A stretch of 64,000 nt of DNA from Paenibacillus sp. An7 (GCF_009870785.1 NZ_WTWX01000007.1:96430-160429); one strand, 5' to 3'; numbered from the stretch's first letter, positions 39,029 to 47,785 are shown. Made by a program: numbers and translations. Notes: generated by a model from the sequence alone, not told the origin.

Positions 39029-40097
39029 AAAGCACCTGCCTAGAGTGGGTAAACGATGGACCCAGTATGTTTTGATCGGAACCCTAAGTCTGTCGTTGAC
39101 CGGTTGCTCCTTACTTCCGGCTGAGCCGGAAGAGGAAGTGCTGCCGCCGATTACACCGCCGACGATTTCCAAGAAACCCGAATATGAAGTGAGAACCGAA
39201 ACCATTGAGACGAAAGTGTCTGGTTCTGGCAAACTGATGAGTCAGCGAGAGGAAAAGGCGTATTTTACACTTGATGGCATGCATGTGAAGGAACTCTATG
39301 TGAAGCCCGGGGATAAGGTAAAGGCAGGACAGCAAATTGCGGTGCTCGATGTAGAAGAGCTGAATAAACAAATTCGTCAAAAGAAATTACAGATTCGTAA
39401 ATCCGAAGTGCAAATGAAAGAGACCCTTCGTAAAAAAGAGGAAATGGATCCTGTAGAGTACGAAGAAGCGGTCATTACTTTTGAAGAACAAAGACAGGAA
39501 CTTTCGGACCTGGAGGAACAAGTCGGTAAGTCTACACTTGGGGCACCTTTTAGCGGTACGGTACTTAGCGTTGAAGTTGAAAAAGGAGCATCGGTAAAAG
39601 CGTATGACCCGATTGCTACGATTGCGGATACAGCTAATCTGGTCGTTGCCGCCACCTTTGCGAAGCAGGACCTCGAAGTGATTGCTGCAGGTATGAAGGT
39701 AGAGGTGGATATTAACGGAGCTGGTGTGCATCAGGGTACGATTAAAGTGATGCCGGTGAATCTGGGATCAGATTCGAATGGAGAAAATAATGGAGGAGAG
39801 GGTAAACCTCCTGCACAAGACTCGCTAGATACATACGTTATTGTTGAGATGGATAAATGGCCTAAGGGACTAAACAGAGGTACGCCGCTTACGGTAAGTG
39901 TCGTAACGAAGCGCAAAGAGGATGCCGTACTGATTCCAATCTCAGCTCTTCGCTCTATTGGTTCAAGAACGTATGTCCAAGTGGTAGAAACGGATGGGAG
40001 TAAACGAGAAGTGGATGTAGAAGCAGGTCAGCAGACATCCACTGATGTGGAGATTCTCAAAGGGCTTACACCAGGCCAAAAGGTGGTTGGAAGGTAA
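38991..40097 (+). CDS. periplasmic-adaptor-type (HlyD/RND) lipoprotein of ABC exporter
   Basis: This is a membrane fusion-type adaptor anchored as a lipoprotein on the outer face of the membrane. A hydrophobic segment ends in the lipobox LTGC near residue 38. A biotinyl-lipoyl-like half ([17 protein letters not shown]), a short coiled-coil hairpin rich in K, E and Q, the second lipoyl half ([20 protein letters not shown]) and beta-barrel domains follow. The ATG at 38991 has TTGGAGGTTG six bases upstream and overlaps the ATPase gene by 38 bases. Length is 368 residues. The permease gene begins on the last base of the stop codon region. Confidence 0.88.
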   Translation: MFTRWWTVNLLHKKHLPRVGKRWTQYVLIGTLSLSLTGCSLLPAEPEEEVLPPITPPTISKKPEYEVRTETIETKVSGSGKLMSQREEKAYFTLDGMHVKELYVKPGDKVKAGQQIAVLDVEELNKQIRQKKLQIRKSEVQMKETLRKKEEMDPVEYEEAVITFEEQRQELSDLEEQVGKSTLGAPFSGTVLSVEVEKGASVKAYDPIATIADTANLVVAATFAKQDLEVIAAGMKVEVDINGAGVHQGTIKVMPVNLGSDSNGENNGGEGKPPAQDSLDTYVIVEMDKWPKGLNRGTPLTVSVVTKRKEDAVLIPISALRSIGSRTYVQVVETDGSKREVDVEAGQQTSTDVEILKGLTPGQKVVGR

Positions 40098-43009
40098 TGA
40101 AAGGTATCCCCTTGTTACGGTTATTGTCTCGCAAGATGTGGAATACACGCTGGCTGACGTTAAGCACCTTGATTGGTCTTATTGTGGCCGTTGGCTTCAC
40201 GGTGAGTATACCTATGTATGCTGATGGCGCACTAAAGCGAGTTGTTGCGCAGTCCCTTGAGGATGAGAGCAGCGGTATGCCGGCCGGTTCACTGCTTATG
40301 AGTTATCAAGCTCCCGGCGGTACCAAAACGGATCTTAGGTCACTTGAGGATGTAGATCGATTCATTCAGCAGGATATTCCTGCGAAGATCGGATTTGATT
40401 ACAACACGTATGTTAATATCAGATCCATTCGAAGTACAGAAGTCAGCCCAGAAGATCCGGAAAAAGTAGATGCAAGCCGAATTCGTACCATGACACTCGG
40501 GTCAATGAATGATCTCAAAAATCATGTCACGATGAATCAAGGTGTACTTCCCGGAAATCAGGCTCAGGGTGATCTTATCGAAGCCGTCATGCTGGAAGAA
40601 GGGATGTACCGCAATGATCTGCATGTGGGAGACATCATGGAATATCCCGTATACAGCGGTCTGGATCTTACCCTTCGAGTCAAGATTGTGGGTGCATTTA
40701 CCCCGGATGATACAGCTGATCCATACTGGGTTCAGGGTTTTGAAGGAATGATGAACGGATTTTATGTAGACCCTGGCTTATTTGATACGTATCTTCTTGC
40801 AGACCAAAACGTGCCGATACAAACATCAAAATGGTACTACGTTTTTGATCTGAGTCAGATTAAAACAAGTCAGCTTCCTTCCTTAAGCAGTACACTCGAG
40901 CGTCTTGATATTGAACTTTATCAGAAGCTAAAGGACACAAAAGTAGATATTTCTTTCGGAGATTTACTCGCTAATTTTCGAAAACAAAGCCTACAGCTCC
41001 AAACCATGCTTTTTACTCTAGCGGTGCCCATGATTGCGATGGTTTTTTATTTTATCGTGATGAATGCTAGACAGTCTCTGCAAAAGCAGGAAAGTGATAT
41101 CGCTGTTCTTCGCAGCCGCGGGGCATCCGCCAAGCAGATCGTCATTTTATATTTACTGGAGGGCATCGTCCTAGGAGCAATTGCGATGGTAGCGGGACCT
41201 TTTCTCGGCTGGTTTATGGCAAAAAGCATCGGCTCAGCAAGTGGATTTCTGTCCTTTGTTGATCGTAAATCAATCCCAATTGGAATCACACAAGATGCAA
41301 TTCTTCTTGGCGCCATTGCCGTTCTTGCTTCGATTATTGCTTCGGTTATTCCCGCTATGGGGTATGCCCGGTCGACAATTGTTGATGCCAAACGCAGGCA
41401 AGCAAGAAGTGATAGAAAACCTTTTTGGCAGCGTTGGTATATGGATATTTTATTGCTGGGTCTTGCGGGTTACGGCTACTACCTGTTCTACGAAAGGCAG
41501 ATGCTGACTTTTCAAACCGGGATGACCACAGATCAGCTTCAAGTACAGCCGTTTTTATTCTTTGTCCCAGCACTTTTCATTTTTGCAGCAGGATTATTCT
41601 TCTTACGTATCTTCCCTTGGATTCTCAGGTTCTTCAGCTGGATGGGACGTAAAATTTTTCCGGTACCTATCTACCTTACGCTAACACAGCTTTCTCGCTC
41701 CTCTTCTTCTTATTACCCGCTTATGATCTTGCTCGTACTTACTTTGGGTCTTGGTGTATATAATGCATCAGCTGCGAGAACGATTGACTTGAACTCTACG
41801 GAACGTACTCTTTATCGATATGGAACGGATGTTGTGATGCAGACGGTATGGGAAGGAACCGCAGAGATGTTACCGAGCACCGGCGGAAATGCAGGGAATG
41901 GGGGAGGTTCTGGTTCACCAGGTACTGGAGGAGGAAACCCAGGTGCAGGAGGCGGAGGGAACCCTGGCGGTGGAGCTGGCGGCGGCTCGGGTTCACCTGC
42001 TCCAAGTAAAATAATATATTCAGAACCTCCTTTTGAAGTTTTTCGCCAGCTGCCTGGTGTAAAACATGCGGCGAGAGTGCTGCAGACTAAGGGAAATGTA
42101 GTCATATCAGGTAAATCGGCAGGCCAAGGGATGATAGTGGGCATCGATAACGTTGATTTTGCAGAGGTTGCCTGGTTCCGTAATGATTTGTTCCCCGCGC
42201 ATCCGAATAAATATCTAGACCTGTTGGGTCATTATGAGGGAGCGGTCATCATTCCGTCCGGGTTTGCTGCAAAATATCAGCTGGAAAGTGGAGATGTACT
42301 ATCGATTGCCTTGCAGGAACAGATGATGGATTTTGTTGTTTTTGGCATACTGCCTTACTGGCCGGCGCAGTATCCGGATGAGACGCCCTTTTTTATAACT
42401 AATCTGGATTATATCTACGATCAAGTTCCTATGATTCCATACGAAGTGTGGCTCAAAATGGAACCTGATGCGCTGGTTGCACCGCTTATTGAGAGACTTG
42501 GCAAGGATGGTATCGAGTTGTCATCGGTAAAAGATGTACGGACTGAACTTGTCGCTGAAGGTAAACATCCTTCAAGAGGAGGGGTGTTTGGAATTCTCAG
42601 TCTCGGATTCTTGGTATCCATCTTGATTTCACTTATTGGATATGTGCTGTATTGGTTCTTTAACTTATCTGGCCGTGTTGTTCAGTTCGGGGTACTCCGC
42701 GCCATGGGTCTGCCTCGAGCACAGCTCAGCGGGATGTTGCTACTAGAACAGATTTTTACCGCAGGATTATCGATTGTACTCGGAATTGGGATCGGTGAAC
42801 TCGCAAGTCGGTTATTTTTACCGTTCCTCCAGACTACAGATAATGTGAAACAGCAAGTACCTCCATTTCGAATTGTTTTTGAACAAAGTGACACGCTTCA
42901 GTTGTACGCAGTGACGCTTGTAATGCTGCTGATTGGTGCAGGAATGCTGCTGTGGCAAATCCGGAGACTGAAGGTGCATCAAGCCGTCAAAATGGGAGAG
43001 GAGCGGTAA
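40097..43009 (+). CDS. 970-residue FtsX-like ABC permease
   Basis: This is a MacB/FtsX-superfamily permease. One membrane helix near the N-terminus (LSTLIGLIVAVGFTVSIPMY) precedes a large extracellular domain; a first FtsX core lies at about residues 305-430 (QKQESDIAVLRSRGASAKQ), more helices at about 450-530, a second extracellular domain, and the second FtsX core at about 830-960 (GVLRAMGLPRAQLSGMLL). Residues about 595-636 are a Gly/Pro/Ser-rich linker, a low-complexity spacer outside the membrane. It has two FtsX cores in one chain, so it may act as a self-contained pair of half-permeases with the two ATPases encoded on each side. Confidence 0.88.
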   Translation: MKGIPLLRLLSRKMWNTRWLTLSTLIGLIVAVGFTVSIPMYADGALKRVVAQSLEDESSGMPAGSLLMSYQAPGGTKTDLRSLEDVDRFIQQDIPAKIGFDYNTYVNIRSIRSTEVSPEDPEKVDASRIRTMTLGSMNDLKNHVTMNQGVLPGNQAQGDLIEAVMLEEGMYRNDLHVGDIMEYPVYSGLDLTLRVKIVGAFTPDDTADPYWVQGFEGMMNGFYVDPGLFDTYLLADQNVPIQTSKWYYVFDLSQIKTSQLPSLSSTLERLDIELYQKLKDTKVDISFGDLLANFRKQSLQLQTMLFTLAVPMIAMVFYFIVMNARQSLQKQESDIAVLRSRGASAKQIVILYLLEGIVLGAIAMVAGPFLGWFMAKSIGSASGFLSFVDRKSIPIGITQDAILLGAIAVLASIIASVIPAMGYARSTIVDAKRRQARSDRKPFWQRWYMDILLLGLAGYGYYLFYERQMLTFQTGMTTDQLQVQPFLFFVPALFIFAAGLFFLRIFPWILRFFSWMGRKIFPVPIYLTLTQLSRSSSSYYPLMILLVLTLGLGVYNASAARTIDLNSTERTLYRYGTDVVMQTVWEGTAEMLPSTGGNAGNGGGSGSPGTGGGNPGAGGGGNPGGGAGGGSGSPAPSKIIYSEPPFEVFRQLPGVKHAARVLQTKGNVVISGKSAGQGMIVGIDNVDFAEVAWFRNDLFPAHPNKYLDLLGHYEGAVIIPSGFAAKYQLESGDVLSIALQEQMMDFVVFGILPYWPAQYPDETPFFITNLDYIYDQVPMIPYEVWLKMEPDALVAPLIERLGKDGIELSSVKDVRTELVAEGKHPSRGGVFGILSLGFLVSILISLIGYVLYWFFNLSGRVVQFGVLRAMGLPRAQLSGMLLLEQIFTAGLSIVLGIGIGELASRLFLPFLQTTDNVKQQVPPFRIVFEQSDTLQLYAVTLVMLLIGAGMLLWQIRRLKVHQAVKMGEER

Positions 43010-43010
43010 G

Positions 43011-43865
43011 ATGATCCACTGTGAAGGTCTTGTCAAAATTTATAAATCAAGTGAAGTGGAAGTGGTTGCCCTGCAAGGACTCAACCTCACGGTTGAGGAT
43101 GGAGAAATGATGGCGATCATTGGGAACAGCGGAAGCGGGAAATCTACGCTTTTAAATATTTTAGGCGGGCTAGATCGCCCTTCTGCAGGAACTGCTGTTG
43201 TTGGTGATTGGGACCTGCTCAAGATGACAGAACCTCAGCTCGTCGAATATAAACGTCATACCGTCGGATTTATATGGCAGAATAACGGCCGCAACTTACT
43301 TCCATACATGACAGCGCTCGAGAATGTGGAGACACCGATGATGCTTGGCGGTAAATATGACCGGGCTTATGCCAAACAGCTGCTGGAGTGGGTAGGTCTT
43401 AAAGATCGCATGCATTCAAGGCTTTATCAACTATCTGGAGGGGAACAGCAGAGGGTTGCGATTGCGATCTCCTTATCTAATAAGCCAAAATTGCTGCTTG
43501 CGGATGAACCTACCGGTTCGGTAGACAGCGAGACGAGTGACCGTATTATGGATATTTTTCGCAAAATGAACCGGGAACTAGGGATTAGTATTGTCATTGT
43601 TACACATGATCTAGAACTCGCGAACAAAGTGGACCGGATTGTTGCTATTCGGGATGGACTGACGAGTACCGAATTTGTGAAACGAAATGCTAGTCTTGAT
43701 ACGGAACGCGTTCCAGGCAGTAAAGAGGTACATGAGGCATTTGTTATCATTGATCGCGCTGGAAGATTACAGGTACCAAGAGAATACTTAGAGGCACTAT
43801 CCATCGATGAGCGGGCTACACTTGAATTTGATGGGGAGCGCATCGTCATTACGCAGCCGAAGTAA
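43011..43865 (+). CDS. ABC transporter ATP-binding protein, MacB/LolD type (second ATPase)
   Basis: This is the second ATPase of the cluster, beginning one base after the permease stop. Walker A is GNSGSGKSTLLN, signature [15 protein letters not shown], Walker [12 protein letters not shown] and switch VTHDLELA. After the ATPase core (about 220 residues) a C-terminal extension of about 60 residues contains AFVIIDRAGRLQVPREYLEAL, which resembles an AbrB/SpoVT-like swapped-hairpin element; this is a tentative reading. Length is 284 residues. Having two distinct ATPases suggests a heterodimer on one permease. Confidence 0.9.
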   Translation: MIHCEGLVKIYKSSEVEVVALQGLNLTVEDGEMMAIIGNSGSGKSTLLNILGGLDRPSAGTAVVGDWDLLKMTEPQLVEYKRHTVGFIWQNNGRNLLPYMTALENVETPMMLGGKYDRAYAKQLLEWVGLKDRMHSRLYQLSGGEQQRVAIAISLSNKPKLLLADEPTGSVDSETSDRIMDIFRKMNRELGISIVIVTHDLELANKVDRIVAIRDGLTSTEFVKRNASLDTERVPGSKEVHEAFVIIDRAGRLQVPREYLEALSIDERATLEFDGERIVITQPK

Positions 43866-43887
43866 CCATAGAGAGGAAGATTTTCTA

Positions 43888-45357
43888 ATGAAAAAGAGGT
43901 CTTTGTTAGCTCGTCCTGTTGTGACATTACTTACTTGTATGACCCTGGTGGCACCAGCAATTGCGGGCTGTACAGCAGCCGAACCATCACAGCAGCAAGA
44001 GCGAGTATTGCGATTGGGAACGCTATATGGAAGTAATGATGATTCCTATTTCCGTCAGCAGTATACGGATGTGTTTGAAGTGTTAAATGATAATATAACG
44101 ATTGAGATTGTCCCTGCCATTGATCAGACCGAGTATCAGTACTATGATTACACGCAAAAGGAACAGCCTGAACAGCCCGATCAACTTGAATCCGTGAAAA
44201 AGATGCTGACCGGGGATAATCCAGTAGACATTATTATTGGCGATGTAAGTACAATGAAGTCTTTGGTTCAGGAAAATATGCTTAAGCAGCTAGATCCCCT
44301 CATTGCCGAAGATAAATTTGATACAAGTGATATTGTACCGACAGTCCTGGACGGAATTAAAGATATAGGTGATAACAGTATCTATGCGCTAACTCCGACA
44401 TTCTCTTCTTCTGCTTTATTTTATAACAAGGCGATCTTTCAGAAAGCAGGTGTAGAACCGCCCGTTGATGGATCCACGTGGGATGACATTTTTGATAAAG
44501 CGCGCCGTGTTACGAGTGGAGAAGGGAAAGACCAAATTTATGGGATATCCTTAAATCAATGGGGAAGTGATGCGTTCTATGATGCGCAGACCTATGCAGC
44601 TCCTCTGCAATTGCGTACTTACGACGATAAGGCGGAGAAGATGACAGTGGATAATGATTCATGGGAAAAAGTATGGTCAACTATCTCAAAGCTTTCTCGT
44701 GACAAAATTTTAGCGGGGCAAGATGCGATGAACAATAACTCGGGGTCACCTGAGGAATTTAATCCATTCCAAGGCAACTTGTTTATGGAAGGCCGTGCCG
44801 CGATGGTTATCGCTGATTATGGTTATGTAACCCGTCTGATCAATGACAATAAGTATGCAGAGAAGAACGAGAAATTTAATCCTATTGATTGGGATGTCGT
44901 GACTCCGCCCGTGCATCAAGAGAAACCTGGTGTTGGCGGCAACGTCTATCTCAGTAATTTAATGGCCATTAACAGCAGTGCTCAGAATCCAGATGACGCA
45001 TGGGAATTTATTAAATTTCTAAATGGTGAAGAATGGGCAAAGATAAGAGCCAGAAGCAGTTACGAACTTGTGTCTCGGAAGAGTTATATTAAGCCAAAAG
45101 AAGGTTTGGATTATAATATCGGCGCATTTTATACCCTAAAACCAACTCCACCAGTTAATATGAATCAATACCAGCTGTATCAAAAAATGCCGAATCTGTG
45201 GCAAGTTGATCAAGTAGGACAGAAATATTTTAAACAAGTAATGGATAACAAAAAGACACCAAAAGAAGCACTGGCAGAATGGCAAAAAGAAGGGAATGAA
45301 ATGTTGCTTAAGCTTCAAAAAGATCCAAAAGCCTCTTTTGAAGATAAATTGCAATAG
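43888..45357 (+). CDS. family 1 extracellular solute-binding lipoprotein
   Basis: This is a solute-binding lipoprotein of the maltose-binding (SBP family 1) type. The signal peptide ends with the lipobox IAGC near residue 28. Motifs include the ALTPTFSSSALFYNKAIFQKAG region and FMEGRAAMVIADYGYV, both usual for the family. The ATG at 43888 with GAGAGGAAG upstream replaces a longer frame that begins inside the preceding gene. Length is 489 residues. Such proteins normally feed importers; here the neighbours are export-type, and no MalF/MalG-type permease is nearby, so its role with this cluster is unclear. Confidence 0.88.
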   Translation: MKKRSLLARPVVTLLTCMTLVAPAIAGCTAAEPSQQQERVLRLGTLYGSNDDSYFRQQYTDVFEVLNDNITIEIVPAIDQTEYQYYDYTQKEQPEQPDQLESVKKMLTGDNPVDIIIGDVSTMKSLVQENMLKQLDPLIAEDKFDTSDIVPTVLDGIKDIGDNSIYALTPTFSSSALFYNKAIFQKAGVEPPVDGSTWDDIFDKARRVTSGEGKDQIYGISLNQWGSDAFYDAQTYAAPLQLRTYDDKAEKMTVDNDSWEKVWSTISKLSRDKILAGQDAMNNNSGSPEEFNPFQGNLFMEGRAAMVIADYGYVTRLINDNKYAEKNEKFNPIDWDVVTPPVHQEKPGVGGNVYLSNLMAINSSAQNPDDAWEFIKFLNGEEWAKIRARSSYELVSRKSYIKPKEGLDYNIGAFYTLKPTPPVNMNQYQLYQKMPNLWQVDQVGQKYFKQVMDNKKTPKEALAEWQKEGNEMLLKLQKDPKASFEDKLQ

Positions 45358-45383
45358 GGAACATCTAGGAGAGATTACTTACC

Positions 45384-45521
45384 ATGCTTATTATGAGGTG
45401 GGTTCGGAAATTGCTGGTTTGGCTATTGTGGGTGTTACTGATCGTGTTATTCCTTTTTAATCTCGTTATCTTGATTGCGATCGTGTTGATGGCCATTGCA
45501 GATTTTAAGGGACCGTCATAG
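45384..45521 (+). CDS. 45-residue hydrophobic membrane protein
   Basis: The frame begins MLIMRWVRKLLVW, a basic amphipathic start, and continues with one or two hydrophobic helices to FKGPS at the C-terminus. AGGAGA stands about 11 bases upstream. It lies 26 bases after the solute-binding gene and before the terminator, so it is the last gene of the ABC cluster. Unrecognised family; possibly an accessory subunit (inference). Confidence 0.6.
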   Translation: MLIMRWVRKLLVWLLWVLLIVLFLFNLVILIAIVLMAIADFKGPS

Positions 45522-45573
45522 AAGGGTAAGAAAATTATTAATAATAATATGTGTTTGAATATTTGATCTATAG

Positions 45574-45613
45574 CTCTGAGTAACAGCGATTTGCTGCTGC
45601 TCAGAGTTTTTTT
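45574..45613 (+). terminator. terminator of the ABC cluster
   Basis: CTCTGAG and CTCAGAG pair, with an inner CAGC/GCTG hairpin, followed by TTTTTTT. Confidence 0.9.
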
Positions 45614-45688
45614 ATGGAGAGGGTTATTTCATATGAAAGAAGGGTATCCTGCTAAAGCAACTTTAAAATAGAGTAGTGTCAAAGGAAG

Positions 45689-45862
45689 ATGACTCGGTTG
45701 AACTGGATCTATTATGCTAGACTATATGTATCAAAGTTCCAGGCAGGATGTCTGGCTAAACGGATGGAGCAAGACGGATGGATTTACGGTCATGATGATC
45801 CTAAGCAGGTTGAAGTATATCAATCTCGTAAAGGAAAATACGGTGTTCGATTTATTCCGTAA
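45689..45862 (+). CDS. small basic hypothetical protein
   Basis: The 57-residue frame reads through YYARLYVSKFQAGCLAKRME and ends RKGKYGVRFIP. It is balanced in composition, rich in Tyr and basic residues, and not a low-complexity artefact. AAAGGAAG at 45681-45688 is too close to the ATG at 45689 but well spaced for an in-frame TTG at 45698, which would give 54 residues. No family recognised. It lies just before the tRNA promoter. Confidence 0.5.
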   Translation: MTRLNWIYYARLYVSKFQAGCLAKRMEQDGWIYGHDDPKQVEVYQSRKGKYGVRFIP

Positions 45863-45868
45863 AAGGCC

Positions 45869-45898
45869 TTGACATTTCTATTACATATCGTGTATATT
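45869..45898 (+). promoter_or_regulatory. sigma-A promoter of the tRNA-fMet/tRNA-Ile2 unit
   Basis: TTGACA (45869-45874), an 18-base spacer and TATATT (45893-45898) stand about 33 bases before the first tRNA, as expected for a strong stable-RNA promoter. Confidence 0.85.
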
Positions 45899-45930
45899 AT
45901 TAGAGGTCGCTGTTTTAATTAACTAATTGA

Positions 45931-46004
<74 letters not shown>

Positions 46005-46062
46005 TTGAAGTACCTACACAGCGCTTCAGCAACAATTACCTGATGTGTAATTGAAATGATCA

Positions 46063-46136
46063 GGGCCCTTAGCTCAGTTGGTTAGAGCGGTCGGCTCATA
46101 ACCGATTGGTCGGGGGTTCGAGTCCCTCAGGGCCCA
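46063..46136 (+). tRNA. tRNA-Ile2 (CAU, lysidine-type)
   Basis: Acceptor arms GGGCCCT and AGGGCCC pair fully, discriminator is A, anticodon CAT lies in CTCATAA. The D arm and the anticodon stem GTCGG/CCGAT closely resemble the B. subtilis tRNA-Ile(CAU), read as AUA after TilS modification, rather than elongator tRNA-Met. CCA is not encoded. Confidence 0.85.
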
Positions 46137-46145
46137 TTATGGAGG

Positions 46146-46188
46146 AAAAGACCTCTTGCATTTCTGCAAGAGGTCTTTTCCTTTTTTT
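46146..46188 (+). terminator. terminator after the tRNA pair
   Basis: AAAAGACCTCTTGCA and TGCAAGAGGTCTTTT form a perfect 15-pair stem with loop TTTC, followed by CCTTTTTTT. Confidence 0.95.
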
Positions 46189-46299
46189 TATTTTTAAAAC
46201 GTTGCATATGATTCTATTGAAATATGTCTTTAGTAGCAGGAATTTAGTCCTATATATCGAATATATATCTAGATTCAAGAAAGACGGAGGACTTTTATA

Positions 46300-47036
46300 A
46301 TGGCTAGACGCAAAAGTAAAGTAAAAAAGCGGGAGGAGCTTATTCAGTCAACCTTTCTATTTGTAATCTTTGTAACGGGTTTTGGTACCTTTGTGATGAC
46401 AAAATCAGTTTATTTATCTATCGTGGTAAGCCTTATATCTCTAGGTATTCTTATTGCTGTTTTAATTAATATTAAGTATCAGAGAATCAGACGACTCAAA
46501 CGTTCAGGAATAGAGGATATTGATCAGATGAATGGGATTCAGTTCGAGAAATATCTAAGTCATCTGTTTGCTGTTCAGGGCTATAAGACTCAGGTTACGA
46601 AAGCTGCCGGGGATTATGGGCTGACCTGATTTTAGAGAAAGTGGGAAGCAAGATTGTTGTCCAAGCTAAGCGTTACAGTAATAATGTAGGAATCAAAGCG
46701 GTACAGGAAGCTAAGGCTGCTATTGCTTATTACGGGGCTGCAGAGGCGTGGGTAGTAACGAGTAGTGATTATACGGAGGCTGCACGTAACCTCGCTAGTT
46801 CGAATCGAGTGAAATTAATTAACCGAGATATGTTAATAGAGATGATCCTGGTAATGAAGGACAAGGGAGAGCCAATCCCTGAGCCAAGTGAAGTAATTAG
46901 TGATGTTCCAACCAAGGAATTTACGTGCCTGAGGTGTGGAAATCCTCTAGTACTGCGAAACAGTTCTAGAGGTTCTTTTTATGGCTGCAGCAGTTTTCCG
47001 AAATGTCGGTATATAAAGAAACATGAAGCGATATGA
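46300..47036 (+). pseudogene. Mrr-type restriction endonuclease-like gene split by a frameshift
   Basis: Two frames make one protein. The first (46300-46629) has two membrane helices and the start of an Mrr_cat nuclease domain: DQMNGIQFEKYLSHLF, then AAGDYG before LT and a stop. The second (46641-47036, open from about 46620) continues with the catalytic KIVVQAKRYS and VQEAKAAIAYYGAAEAWVV, ending in a four-cysteine topoisomerase-type zinc finger (CLRCGNPLV...FYGCSSFPKC). Adding one G to GGG at 46618-46620 restores GDYGADLILEK, the expected family sequence with the catalytic Asp. It is either a real single-base deletion or a sequencing error. The family nicks DNA in defence or repair; the N-terminal membrane anchor is a common variant. 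Confidence 0.85.
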
Positions 47037-47150
47037 AAGATTTGCATTTCAGCACCGAAGCGAGTCAGCTAGTATAGCAGATCCTATATTGACTGCTACT
47101 TTAGTATTTACCAGCTATTACGAGTCAGTCCAGAAGCATAAGGAATAAAT

Positions 47151-47199
47151 AACGCCAGCCTAGTCTTCAGTGATGGAAGAGTGGGTTGGTGTTTTTTTT
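47151..47199 (+). terminator. terminator after the Mrr-like gene
   Basis: AACGCCAGCC pairs with GGGTTGGTGTT, with an inner TCTTC/GGAAGA hairpin, followed by a T-run. Confidence 0.75.
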
Positions 47200-47214
47200 G
47201 TAAAAATAAGGAGA

Positions 47215-47262
47215 TTGCAAAGGAACACTTGTTCTTATATAATAAATGCAAACAAACGTTCT
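47215..47262 (+). promoter_or_regulatory. sigma-A promoter with two LexA-like boxes
   Basis: TTGCAA (47215-47220), a 17-base spacer and TATAAT (47238-47243) form a near-perfect promoter. The spacer contains GAACACTTGTTC (47223-47234), an exact GAACN4GTTC Gram-positive LexA (DinR) box. A second copy, AAACAAACGTTC (47250-47261), has one mismatch. The position suggests SOS repression. Confidence 0.8.
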
Positions 47263-47277
47263 GGTGGGGTGATACAT

Positions 47278-47457
47278 ATGCCGCGTAAATATATTGGCAG
47301 GCAAGTGGAAATTGTATATTTAGATCGCCGTGGGAAGGTAACCCAGCGGAATATTGAAATTCATCAAATCCGTAATACGGGTGAACCTCGTACCTTTAAT
47401 GAAGAGAACGTGCTGGCTTATCAGCCTGTACGAACGACAACAACACGAACAGCCTAA
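47278..47457 (+). CDS. small SOS-associated protein, WYL/YolD-like strand core
   Basis: The 59-residue protein starts MPRKYIGRQVEIVYLDRRGK and has beta-strand-rich sequence VTQRNIEIHQIR, reminiscent of the small barrel in WYL or YolD-like proteins; this is tentative. GGTGGGGTGAT stands six bases before the ATG at 47278. Transcription is expected from the LexA-type promoter just upstream. YolD-like proteins are often SOS-regulated partners of Y-family polymerases, but no polymerase gene follows here. Confidence 0.75.
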   Translation: MPRKYIGRQVEIVYLDRRGKVTQRNIEIHQIRNTGEPRTFNEENVLAYQPVRTTTTRTA

Positions 47458-47470
47458 GGAGTTGAAGAGG

Positions 47471-47767
47471 ATGTTACCTGATTTTGAGCGTAAACTATTG
47501 CGGATTTTAGTTAATTTTAGTGGGCAACGTGGCCGAATGCCAGAGGTCGCTGAATTAGAAATAAAAACGGGAAAGTCACGGTCTCAAATCCGCAAGGCAC
47601 TTGCGGAACTGGAACGAAAACAGTTTATTGTATGGAAAGATAAGTCGAGTGCTCGTGGAATTCTTATTATTGAGGGTTGGGAACCTTTAGGAGAAAGCAA
47701 TTATCTAGCACCGAGTATTGGACCGATTACACGTGGAAATGGACTCGACTACTGGACTCTATACTAG
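47471..47767 (+). CDS. small winged-helix DNA-binding protein
   Basis: The 98-residue protein starts MLPDFERKLLRILVNFSG and has a helix-turn-helix pattern: AELEIKTGKSRSQIRKALAELERKQFIVW, shown by the recognition part KSRSQIRKALAELE, then a wing-like SSARGILIIEGWEP. It looks like a LexA/MarR-type N-terminal winged helix without a protease domain. GAAGAGGATG gives the ribosome binding site. It lies 13 bases after the previous gene, so both are probably SOS-controlled. Confidence 0.75.
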   Translation: MLPDFERKLLRILVNFSGQRGRMPEVAELEIKTGKSRSQIRKALAELERKQFIVWKDKSSARGILIIEGWEPLGESNYLAPSIGPITRGNGLDYWTLY

Positions 47768-47785
47768 AGGTGAATATTTTTTATT

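Noticed and set aside
46063..46136. Reading the second CAT tRNA as elongator tRNA-Met
   Set aside because: The acceptor, D and anticodon arms match the tRNA-Ile(CAU) pattern, not elongator Met, whose anticodon stem differs.
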